64,000 bases of DNA from Lasiosphaeria ovina (Eukaryota > Ascomycota > Sordariomycetes > Sordariales > Lasiosphaeriaceae). Each line of letters opens with the position of its first letter. The stretch's first letter is position 1. The position numbers and the translations under genes are program-made. The stretch is from the NCBI GenBank assembly GCA_033439765.1, contig JAULSN010000011.1, positions 1,054,001-1,118,000 on the forward strand. Direction: 5' to 3'. Under the pieces are notes generated by a model. That model was given only the letters and a program-made list of their open reading frames with translations, was not told where the DNA came from and did not search any database. Shown here piece by piece: positions 55,426 to 64,000 of this stretch.

Positions 55426-56955
55426 TCAATGAACATATCTTGATGCTCGTGAAGGAACTTGTCCGGGAAGCCCCTTACTGCGGCGAGAAATTAGTGCTCC
55501 AATTGGGGTCAAAGGCATCGAGGGTCGAAAAAAACCAAAGCGCAAACGCTGATGCCGAAACGACGCCCTGGAATGCTCCTTGGAAGCCTGGTAGTTTGCA
55601 TCAAGGACAGGAACTGTGCCGAACGTTGGGCTGGGTGGTTGTCTTGTGCCGGACGCTGGGCTGGGTGGTTGTCTCTGCTGTTGCGGGCGTGAGGTCGTGC
55701 TCCAAGATCCAGACGGCAACGTAATCTCCACTTCGTTGGGAATATGGGAGGCATTGGATGGGATGGCCCCCGGATGAGGCATGGTGGTGGTCCACTGGCC
55801 TGATGGCTTGGTGAGATCATCCTCTGCATATAATGATGAATCTCCAGGTTCCAGTTGACTTTGGTAAACCGGTTCTGTGTCCAGAAGAATAAGTGAAGGC
55901 TCATCTCCCTGTTTTATCCATGGGTGGCGTAAGGCATCTGGTGCCTCTGGTCTGGTTTTTGGTAAGGGCGACATGAGTGTGACAACAAAAGACTGCACCA
56001 AAGGACTTGCTTTGGCCTCTCTTAGCGGGTTTAACGGGAAGTTGTGTTTTCCTTGTTGGTAATCCAAAAGGGCCGCTGGGTCCTCAAACGTCCCGTGGCC
56101 CGTCAGGGCACGGAAGACAGTCTCGCCAAGGGACCAGATATCGGCACGAAATAGATCCGCAGTCCTGGGGTCTCCGGTGAAGGGAAAGCCTTTCGTTTCT
56201 GGCGCCATGAAATTTTCGGTGCCTCTCATCGTTGTGGTAAGCCCCCCCGCGACACCCTCGGCTCGTTTGCTGAGCCCAAGATCGCACACTTTCACCCACC
56301 ATTCATTCTCGGGCGGATGAGTTTTGATCAGAATATTCTATTCGCACACAAGTATTCAGCATCAGTCTTTGATAAACCAGTGGTGTCGTGGTGGGAGACT
56401 CCGCTCTTACCGCGGGTTTCAGGTCTCGATGAACAAATCCCTCTTTGTGCATGGAGGAAAGGGCGCCGAGAACCTGGCGGACAACAACCTGTACCTGGTC
56501 TTCTGGAATGGTTTTGTGGTCGGCAAGGTACATCCTCAGGTCGCCATGCTCGCAGTATTCCATGGCGATGTACAGGGAACCGGGCGCCTTGTACCAGCCG
56601 AAGAACTTAACAAAGTACTCTTGTACTCCATATTGGCCTGCGAGAACTTGGCCAATGCTTCAATCTCGCGCACATAGAAGTGCTCAGCGTCGGAATGTGA
56701 CACGCGATTGGATATCTCAAGGCACTTGACGGCGCGAAGGTCGGCCGTGTGAGATCCCCGCGCGCCTTTCAGCTTCACCTTCCGCTCCAGCCAGACGTCG
56801 CCATAACCCCCGCGGCCCAGTCTCTTCTCACGCGTCCAGGTTTCACGAGTCGTGGGCGGGCGGGTATGGGTAGTGACATTGCCATTTTGTTGAATGGTAG
56901 CTTGAAGCCTCCAATCACGCACCAACTCCGGGAGTGGTCGGTTTTGGCTTGCCAT
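55426..56955 (-). pseudogene. Ser/Thr protein kinase with one 1-bp frameshift
   Basis: The start ATG is at 56955 (MASQNRPLPELV). Landmarks: GRGGYGDVWLERKV, LRAVKCLEI (lysine), HFYVREIEALAKFSQ, then ANMEYK and, in the next frame, EYFVKFFGWYKAPGSLYIAM. The step near 56617 is explained by one missing base and not by an intron. It continues YCEHGDLRMYL and VHRDLKPA, then a GTAAGA intron (about 56412-56335), NILIKTHPPENEWWVKVCDL (DLG replacing DFG), MRGTENFMAPETKG and IWSLGETVFRAL. The tail is low complexity with near-duplicate QPPSPASGTR / QPPSPTFGT segments. If the missing base is an assembly error, the gene is intact. Confidence 0.75.
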
Positions 56956-57421
56956 CGTCCCCGACCTCAACCAAGCTCCCTTCTACGCGAGGGCAATCGG
57001 TCGTAGCGGTCAATCAGACAATAGTCCGACTTTGGAAATCGCATCAGTTTGCATATATTTCGTAAGGTCCGCTAATCAGATGCAGTGGATGAAGACCGAA
57101 GTGTGACGATCAACAAGCGAGGTGCGTTCGAGCTTCCTTGTGTGAACTGTGGGGTGTTTGGGGGAGGGGAGAATGGCCCCCCCTCGTTAGGCGCTTTCCA
57201 AAGGCAGACAAACTCGTGCCTGAGGGAATGTGGGCGATTTCGACGAATGGGAGCGGTCTTGTCATGCGCGCTGGTGGTGGCTGTGTCTGCGGCCAGGTCA
57301 CTGCGTAGCGTCTCACAGCCACTGCGAAGACGAGGCTCTAGCTACCTGGTCAACTTTCCGTCCGTCGGAAAGTTCACAGAAGCAACACAGGAAGTGTGCA
57401 GAAATCGCCTGGGCCGTCAAC
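56956..57421. promoter_or_regulatory. Divergent intergenic region between kinase and pseudokinase genes
   Basis: 466 bp separate two divergently transcribed genes and must hold both promoters. No specific site was identified. Confidence 0.5.
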
Positions 57422-59311
57422 ATGTCCGTTGAGCTCGCCCTCGGAATTGTTGCAACCGTGGACCTGTGCTTCAAGTAAGAACGACCCCTTAGTTATGCAC
57501 CGAGGTCAGCGCTAACAAACGCGACAAGATATGGAAAGGAGCTGAGGGATGTCTGCTCAGCTTTCAAGCATGCAGACGCGCAAATATCGGAGCGTGTGCT
57601 TCGTCTCGACAATGGCTGGCTCCGCATCACGCACCAGCTGAACTTTTTGCGCCGCGTCTCGGATATGATGGACGACGAACACCGCCAGGTCTACGACCAG
57701 ACTCTCCAAGTGTTCCTCAGCAAGCTGCAGATTGTCACATCCATGCTCAAGGACCTGCATGTCGCTTCTTGGCCGAGTGCCGGCACCTTTGGGCCGGAAG
57801 GCGACACCTCTGATGCATGCTACAAGCCGCGCCGCTTCAAATACGCCCGCAAGAAGGAAAGTCTCGACAAGGCCATTGAGGAGCTCGAGACGTGGCAGCG
57901 AACAGCCGACCTGTCCTGGTTTCTCCTCATGTTGATCGCGGATCCAAAAGTCGATAGCGCCTTGGCCACGCCGGAAGAAGACAGCAACGCCTCCTTATCC
58001 AGCACCGCCGTTTCCATCCCATCGACGGTGACGATCCGAGCTGGGCTTGACGACCAGTTGTCTCTCGCAAGCAGCACTGTTACCAACCCGGGGCTGGCCT
58101 TGCCGCCCGAGCAGTTACGGAAGATGCGCGTCTCGCCTATCCCGTACTGCGATGCCACGGTACTGGCGCGCCGCTATAGTTCCACGGGCGACGTGACTTT
58201 GTACCTGCTGAACCGGATCGAATGCCAGCCGCTGTCCAAGTATCGCATCATCAAGAAGGACACGCGCGACCTGGCGCACAAGCTGCAGCACGATGAGCCG
58301 CACACGTTTGGGTTGCTCAGCTGCAAGGGGTTCGTGACAGAGATAAAAGCTGACACTGCTGCTGCCGCCGATAGTGCTACAGGTCCGGAATCGGGATTAC
58401 CTCAAGGGTCCGGGTCCTGGTCCACAATGCCGCCCACCCACGACATCACCTTTACCATGGTATTCCGCGCGCCTCCCGGCAGTGGCACAGCCAGACCTTG
58501 CACCCTGCGCGAGAAGCTGACCAGCACGCCCGCGCCGGACTCCCTCACTGACCGCTTCGAGATCGCGCGCGGGTTGGCCAAGGCAGTCGGGTACGTGCAC
58601 ACGTTCGGGTTCGTGCATAAGAGCGTACGGCCCGAGTCGGTCATTTGCTTTGACACCAAAAGCTTTGAGCCCATGTCGGAGAAGGACTATACAAGCGGGG
58701 CGCGGCAGTCTGTGTTCCTGGTTGGCTTTGAGAACTTCCGCAGAGACGAAGGACAGACCCACCGCAAGGGTGACGACGCTACTCACAAGAATTTATACCG
58801 TCACCCGTCACGGCAGGGCGCCAGCCCGCGCGAACACTACGTCATGCAGCACGACATCTACAGCCTTGGCGTATGCCTGCTTGAGGTCGGGCTGTGGACC
58901 AGTTTCGTCGAATATCCTGCTCCCCTCAGCTCTGTTGTAGACGCCGCAGAGACGGGACGAACAGCGACAAGACCTAAAGTGTTTGCAGGGACGGGAATAC
59001 CGGATGAAACGGCATTGCCTCGCCTCTCCAGCGCTGTGTTTGGAGGCATAAAGCTGCCTTCGCGGACACTTGAAGAGCCGCAAGCCGCGGGCAAGTGGCT
59101 GAAGGCATCGGGGAAGGATTTCCTGCTAAAGCTCGCAAGAGAGCGGCTCCCGCGCTCCATGGGGACCAGGTACGCTGAGATTGTCGAAACGTGCCTAACG
59201 TGCCTGGATGCGGAGAACGCCGACTTTGGAGACGAAAAGGAATTTGAAGACCAGGACGGCATACTTGTTGGGGTGAGATACATTGAGAAGGTGAGGTTTG
59301 ACACGGCGTGA
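57422..59311 (+). CDS. Helical N-domain plus pseudokinase, 611 aa
   Basis: Exon 1 is 57422-57474, exon 2 is 57529-59311 (intron GTAAGA...GCTAAC...AAG, frame kept at CF/KYGKEL). Residues 1-130 are all-helical (LALGIVATVDLCFKYGKELR, AQISERVLRLDNGWLRITHQ, RRVSDMMDDEHRQVYDQTL), like HeLo-type death-effector N-domains of fungal immune proteins, though identity is not proven. Residues about 300-600 have a kinase-like lobe: DRFEIARGLAKAVGYVHTFG, FVHKSVRPESVICFD (HKS, not HRD), FLVGFENF in place of DFG, QHDIYSLGVCLLEVGLW. The Asp of both catalytic motifs is missing, so it is predicted to be inactive as a kinase. Confidence 0.8.
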
Positions 59312-60248
59312 TGCATATATGAATGAGTGCGCTGACTGCGAGAGTACCTAGGTTGTCCTTCGCCTGAGCATGCTCAATATTTAGGCGGTTTTCGATAAGG
59401 AAACGGTGGGGGACGGGAATGTAACGAAGTGATTTCTCTGGCGCGGAGGGGGCCATTTGTGGGAGCAATTAACTGCCTATGAAGTCTGGAGATCCAACGT
59501 TGACCCAGTATATTTACCTAAGATGGCAGCGAGAGGCTTGTCGACGTTGGCGGCAAGCGTCAAAAGGCGGCCCGCTTGATCGGGAAGGTCGCTTCTGACA
59601 GAGCCTGGCCCGTAGGCAGATTTGGCGGCTTTTGCAACATCATGGCCGAAGCTGATGAATTACATCACATTGAAATTTGGCAATTTGCAAACAAGTCCAA
59701 ACGCCACAAGCGCTTGCATCTTGGTGTCAGCAGTTGATGACAGAAAGACTCAGTCGGCTGGAATTATGGGATGCAAGGGGCGGAAGACTTGGCGGGGGTC
59801 TTGGGTTGGGAGGGAGCAGGCTGACAACTTTCTTCCCCGACACCAAAGGCATCCGACCCATCTACTAATTACCCTCCCAGCCTCAGGCAACAACGTCCCA
59901 GACAGCAGCAGGTGGGGTCAGCAACCAAACTCTAACCCGGACATGCATACCCAACCAATGATTGGGCAGCTTTGCAGCAGGACAGGGAGCCGCATTACGG
60001 GAACTAGACTAGGTAGTCGAAAAGGTGGAATACGCCCAGGTAAGTACTTGCCTGTTCCCTAACAATGCTTTAAAAGGCGGTCAGCATCCGCCATCCACGT
60101 CAACCGCAGTTTTTCAGCCCACGTACCGCTCGCCACACATGTTTAAGAGAATATAACGTCGCGAAAACAAACAGCAGCCCATTGTAATTGCCAGGTGCCA
60201 TCTCGCCATAATTAGACGAAAAGCGGAAAAGAGAGGGAAAGGAGAAAA
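59312..60248. other. Spacer and promoter of the CorA-like gene
   Basis: No supported gene. Short plus-strand frames without family match. Confidence 0.4.
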
Positions 60249-62283
60249 ATGGATAACTTCACTTTCAACAAGTTCGTTGCAGACTGCAAAACTGTGACCG
60301 AGTCCACGTCATACCTGGAGATGTTCTCATATTCGGTAATTAATTACTTACCCACCTAATCAGCTACGAATTGCCACTTTCCTATTGATGTCCATGACTT
60401 GCTCGCTGGCTAATCAATCCATGCATCGCACAGGATGCCAGCCTGGACTCGGTCGAAGAGCATCCTCTTCCGCCTGACGAGTTTGACAATTTCATTCATC
60501 GACGGGTTAGCACTCATTCTATTTTCCTTGCTCCATTAACTGATACATTTGACGGAATATTCACCAACAGTTACTTAATTGCTCTTCTCGATTAGGGCAT
60601 CTTTGCTCCAGCCATCCTGCCCGATGATGTGCATCCCGTTGCCGGGGTTCGATTACTGTGCGTGTCTTGTGTCTAATTACCTACTCAGCCAACCATGTCC
60701 TACGCCATTGATTGCGCCGAAACTGGCACTGACAGATTCCAAGCCTCCAAAAAAATGCTCGACACCCCGAAACCTTCAGCCCTAGGCACATCAGCATGGA
60801 ACCGAAAGATTACAAGGCAATGATCGATGGCCTACACCTCCCGCGACTCGCTATTGAAACAACAAGCGTTGTTGGTCCGTACTTCTGGTCCGGGCTGCAT
60901 CTCGACGACGACGGGAACCATTATCTGCGTTTGTTATTTCCCTGGCTACCTTCCTTGGCTGAGTCTCGTGAGTCAATTGCACTAACTTCTGGAATATGAA
61001 GACATGGTCTTCCGCAAAAGCGACGTGCGCAAGAAAGGCTACACCAGGGGCTGGGAGCTCACCCTCAGCCACGAGTTCCGGACGGGCATCACCACGGGCT
61101 TCGCCAAGGGAACCCCCTCGTCGTCGCTGTCTGACCTCGTCAACCACCTCAAGGCGTGCAGCTCCGAGCTCGGCCACGCGCTGCTGCTCCCGCTGCTCCA
61201 GTTCGGCTACGAGTCGTCGCCGGCCGTCGACGCGAAGCAGCGCGACGCGCGCCAGTGGCTGCGCCTGCTGGAGCACGCCATCGCGATGCGCGACGACGAC
61301 CTCCTGGACGGGTCCGATCGGTACTTGGGCGAGGGCGTCGTCGACTTCAACGCCATCAACCGCGACCTGGTCGAGTGCCAGTCGCAAGTCCTGTGGAAGC
61401 GACCGACGAGCTACCTCTCGATCATCTCATCGCTCGAGGAGACCGCGCGGCTGTTCATGCAGATGCTGCCCGCCGAGAGAAAGACCGTCGCCGTGGACAA
61501 GTTCCAGGTCGCCATGGCGTCCAGGCTCGGCCTATATAGGAAGAGGTGGGATGGCATCGAGGTGTATGCGAGCACCACGATGCAGAGGCTGGAGATCCAG
61601 AGAAGCGCCGTGAGTTATGCCCCCGGAAACAGGGATTCCGGGCTTAATTGGCTAACACGACGGAAATAACAGCTGTACAACTTGATCGCTCAGAAGGAAA
61701 GTAAGCTGAGCCTGCAGATGGCCGGCGAGCAACGGAGACTGGCCCACTCAAGCAAACATGAAGTGGGCGCAACAAAAGGGATATCACTGCTTGGCGCAGT
61801 GCTTCTTCCAGGGACCTTCCTAGCCGTGAGTATACGTCAGATCCCAGCTGCTGCCTAGGTAATTGATGCGTGCATTGGGTTTAATTAACACGACGACGAT
61901 CCTAGTCTCTCTTCTCAACGTCCTTCTTCGATTTCCACGACGCCACCAGCATAACATCAACCGCGTCCCCAACATTCTGGTTCTACTGGGCCGTAACGAT
62001 ACCCCTCACGCTGCTGGTCGTGGCCCTCTATTTCGTGTGGGAGAAAAACCGAGAAAAACGCTATGCGAGAGAAGACAGTGACCTGGAGTACGGCATCGAC
62101 CGGATGGAACAGCAGATCATGCAGACGATGAGAAAACGGAACTTGACTAAGGCCAAGACCTGGGATGCGAGGGTTGAGAGAAAGACGCGGCTTGCGGCCG
62201 ACGAGGATAATGACTACGGCGCTTTCAAGGACCCTGCCGGTGCCGCGACCAATTCCAATACCCTGGCCGTGCCCGGCGAATAA
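60249..62283 (+). CDS. CorA-like transporter-domain membrane protein, 497 aa, 7 exons
   Basis: Exons: 60249-60335, 60434-60505, 60596-60657, 60795-60928, 61002-61609, 61673-61825, 61906-62283. All introns are GT-AG and the sum is exactly 498 codons. Family features: EPKDYKAMIDGLHLPRLAIE, a long helical region (DLVECQSQVLWKRPTSYLSI, a conserved WKRP block), LYNLIAQKESKLSLQMAGEQ, membrane helix 1 ending GAVLLPGTFLA, STSFFDFHD, helix 2 in FWFYWAVTIPLTLLVVALYF and a charged tail. It is the second intact member in the window (first at 4747). The topology fits two C-terminal membrane helices with a cytosolic N-domain; ion transport is unproven. Confidence 0.85.
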
Positions 62284-62602
62284 TTAGGGGCAAAGTTTTT
62301 TATGAGGAGGTCTGTTCGGACCACAGAAAACGTCATTCCATGCCGTAGCATAGAGTGACTTTGAGCTAATTAAGTAAAGGAAAAAACCTAACCACCTTCC
62401 AGGTTTCATTTTTCCCTACTTCACTCAAATTCTATATATATGAGATCATATACATGATAGTACGACTATTATATCAAGGTAATATCGCCGCAGTTACAAG
62501 GTTTCCGATTCTTAATGCATTCAATATCAGTAATTATATCTCCGGTTGCCTTCCGAGGGCTGTTCTAATCACGACAACACTGATAGTTGCCACGAGAAAA
62601 CC
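62284..62602. other. Convergent spacer
   Basis: AT-rich 3' flanks of two convergent genes. Nothing else recognised. Confidence 0.5.
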
Positions 62603-64000
62603 TCATTCCAAAACCAAAGGCGTGAAAGTCTCACGCTCCAAGTCGGCACGCCGCCACCAATCACCTTCAAGCTCCACACTCCCAACCAGCCGAGAGCAAG
62701 CGTCTTGCGGTCCGTGCCGAACAGCAAGAAGACTGTCGGCGCCGTAATGGGTTATCCCGACCACGCCGTCGTCCGGCTGGAGGCCCTCAGGCCCGTTGCC
62801 TAGCCGCAGCTTGTCTCGTGTCTCGCACACGAACAGGCGCCGCTTGCTCGCCTCGAGGTTGTTGCAGATGGCGTCGTGGGATTTCAGCAGCTGGCCGTCG
62901 CGCAAGCCGGCGAGAACGGCTGCGCTGTCCTCCTCTGTCCGCCACTTCCGTATCACTTTTATCCATTTGGTAAGCCTGGCCTCGATCAGTGACAGGTCCG
63001 TCATTTCGTGTCGTTTGAGGAGCACATAGGCCAGCTGCGGCCACTCGGATGTCGACAGTTTGATGTTGTTGTCGCTGTCGCTGCACCTGCGGAGGAGCGG
63101 CTCGCAGAGCTGCCGCAAGTTGTGCAGGTGCGCGGCGGAGAACCCGCCGCCCTCCGATAACGGCATCTCCGAGGCCGCCGGCGGCGCGCGGAAGCCCTCG
63201 CCGACCCACAGGACCTTGCCGACGTCGATGCGGTCGACCGTGAGTCTGCGATGGTCGTCCGAGATGGACAGGACGGGCACGAACTTTTCCTGCGGGCCGT
63301 CCGCGGGGATAAAGTCCTCCTGGAACTGGTACTGCGCGTTCCAGAACACGGACTGCGGCTGCGTCCAGGCCTTGTGGGCGCTTTCCAGGTCTGGCACCCA
63401 CGAGGGACCGCCTTCGCGGAGAGGCCCGCTGGCACAGAAGATGAGCCTGCACGCCAGTGTGCTGGCGGTCGCGACAGTTTCGAAGTAATCTTGGAACAGC
63501 TGGGGCGCGGATGTAGCCGAGGTGTGATTCAGCACAGCCTGGGCTTCTGGGTCCAAGAGCCCTCGAATGCCGTGGACCTTGTCGCGAGCATCCGTCGCCA
63601 TGCGCGACACCATCTCGTTGGTGATGGAGTATTTGAAATCCTGGAATGTCGAAATGTCCCGTCCCACGGAGCTGGACACCTTGATTCTGTGGTAGAGCTT
63701 CATAAACCTCCCCGGGACAAGGACGGCGAGCCCCCAGAGAAGTGGAACGAACACAAGCAAGATTGGCCCCCCCAATGATTCAGAGTAGGTGATCAAGGCA
63801 CCAACCACGCCGGCTCCGACAGCAGCCATGATAACAGCGTCTACGAGTTCCAGCCGCCGGAGAAAGCGGTTGTAGTCACGCAAGTATTTGAGCTGGTCCC
63901 CAGGTTCACGGCCCCGGATGGCCGCTTGTCTTTCCATCCAGATGCACGTCAAGACCGTCCACCTCCGCACCAGGTGATAGGCGCGGCGCGCGCCCAGCAT
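62603..64000 (-). CDS. HET-type (HET-6-like) protein, C-terminal part, 5' end outside window
   Basis: The minus-strand frame is open to the edge at 64000, so the N-terminus with the HET domain is probably beyond the window. Visible: two hydrophobic helices (VIMAAVGAGVVGALITYSE and ILLVFVPLLWGLAVLVPG), RMATDARDKVHGIRGLLDPE (the DxRDKVxxxxGL block that follows the HET domain), SWVPDLESA, and a C-terminal block RRLFVCETRDKLRLGNGPEG, GVVGITHYGADSLLAVR, RLVGSVELEGDWW. These are the typical end of HET-6/OR-type proteins. The membrane helices between are unusual in that family. Confidence 0.65.
   Translation of the reverse strand: MLGARRAYHLVRRWTVLTCIWMERQAAIRGREPGDQLKYLRDYNRFLRRLELVDAVIMAAVGAGVVGALITYSESLGGPILLVFVPLLWGLAVLVPGRFMKLYHRIKVSSSVGRDISTFQDFKYSITNEMVSRMATDARDKVHGIRGLLDPEAQAVLNHTSATSAPQLFQDYFETVATASTLACRLIFCASGPLREGGPSWVPDLESAHKAWTQPQSVFWNAQYQFQEDFIPADGPQEKFVPVLSISDDHRRLTVDRIDVGKVLWVGEGFRAPPAASEMPLSEGGGFSAAHLHNLRQLCEPLLRRCSDSDNNIKLSTSEWPQLAYVLLKRHEMTDLSLIEARLTKWIKVIRKWRTEEDSAAVLAGLRDGQLLKSHDAICNNLEASKRRLFVCETRDKLRLGNGPEGLQPDDGVVGITHYGADSLLAVRHGPQDACSRLVGSVELEGDWWRRADLERETFTPLVLE

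Overview
The window is nuclear DNA of a filamentous ascomycete (Pezizomycotina, probably Sordariomycetes). The evidence is short GT-AG introns of about 55-90 bp with CTAAC-like branch sites, monocistronic genes on both strands, fungus-only families (HET, DUF7580, CorA-like, fungal kinase and pseudokinase types), and Fot1/pogo and hAT transposons carrying mutations that look like repeat-induced point mutation (RIP). Species cannot be told from the sequence alone.

Layout. 0-1.6 kb: NAPE-PLD-like metallo-beta-lactamase (5' end outside). 2.5-4.4 kb: decayed copy of a coiled-coil/membrane protein gene, an internally deleted Fot1/pogo element and a solo-LTR-like block. 4.7-9.0 kb: intact CorA-like membrane protein and an F-box protein. 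9.4-16.3 kb: the intact coiled-coil/membrane gene, followed by segmental duplicates, scrambled CorA-like fragments and one small secreted cysteine-rich protein. 16.7-25.9 kb: a tubby-like hypothetical protein, a DUF7580 protein, a C2H2-type protein and a frameshifted HET gene. 26.7-32.7 kb: a hAT element (21-bp inverted repeats, 8-bp target duplication, three in-frame TAG codons) and a pogo-like element with inverted repeats of about 100 bp. 33.6-44.4 kb: gene-dense but with large empty spacers, holding VOC protein, ASCH/PUA-like protein, medium-chain oxidoreductase, zinc-ribbon micro-ORF, secreted protein and a nuclear-looking small protein. 45-53 kb: RRM fragment, then a protein kinase gene split by a hAT element that itself carries a Fot1/pogo element. 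55.4-64 kb: a kinase (one frameshift) divergent from a HeLo-like/pseudokinase gene, a second CorA-like gene, and the C-terminal part of a HET-type protein running off the window.

The contents (HET, DUF7580, kinase/pseudokinase, CorA-like, small secreted proteins, nested transposons, gene decay) are those of a fungal accessory compartment linked to self/non-self recognition rather than one metabolic cluster. The strongest direct observations are the nested insertion that interrupts a kinase exon without changing the flanking reading frame, the three-TAG hAT transposase, the decayed gene family copied three times within 13 kb, and the short secreted cysteine-rich gene whose coding sense appears only after splicing two introns. 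Splice sites were chosen by eye so that every donor and acceptor keeps frame; they are predictions.
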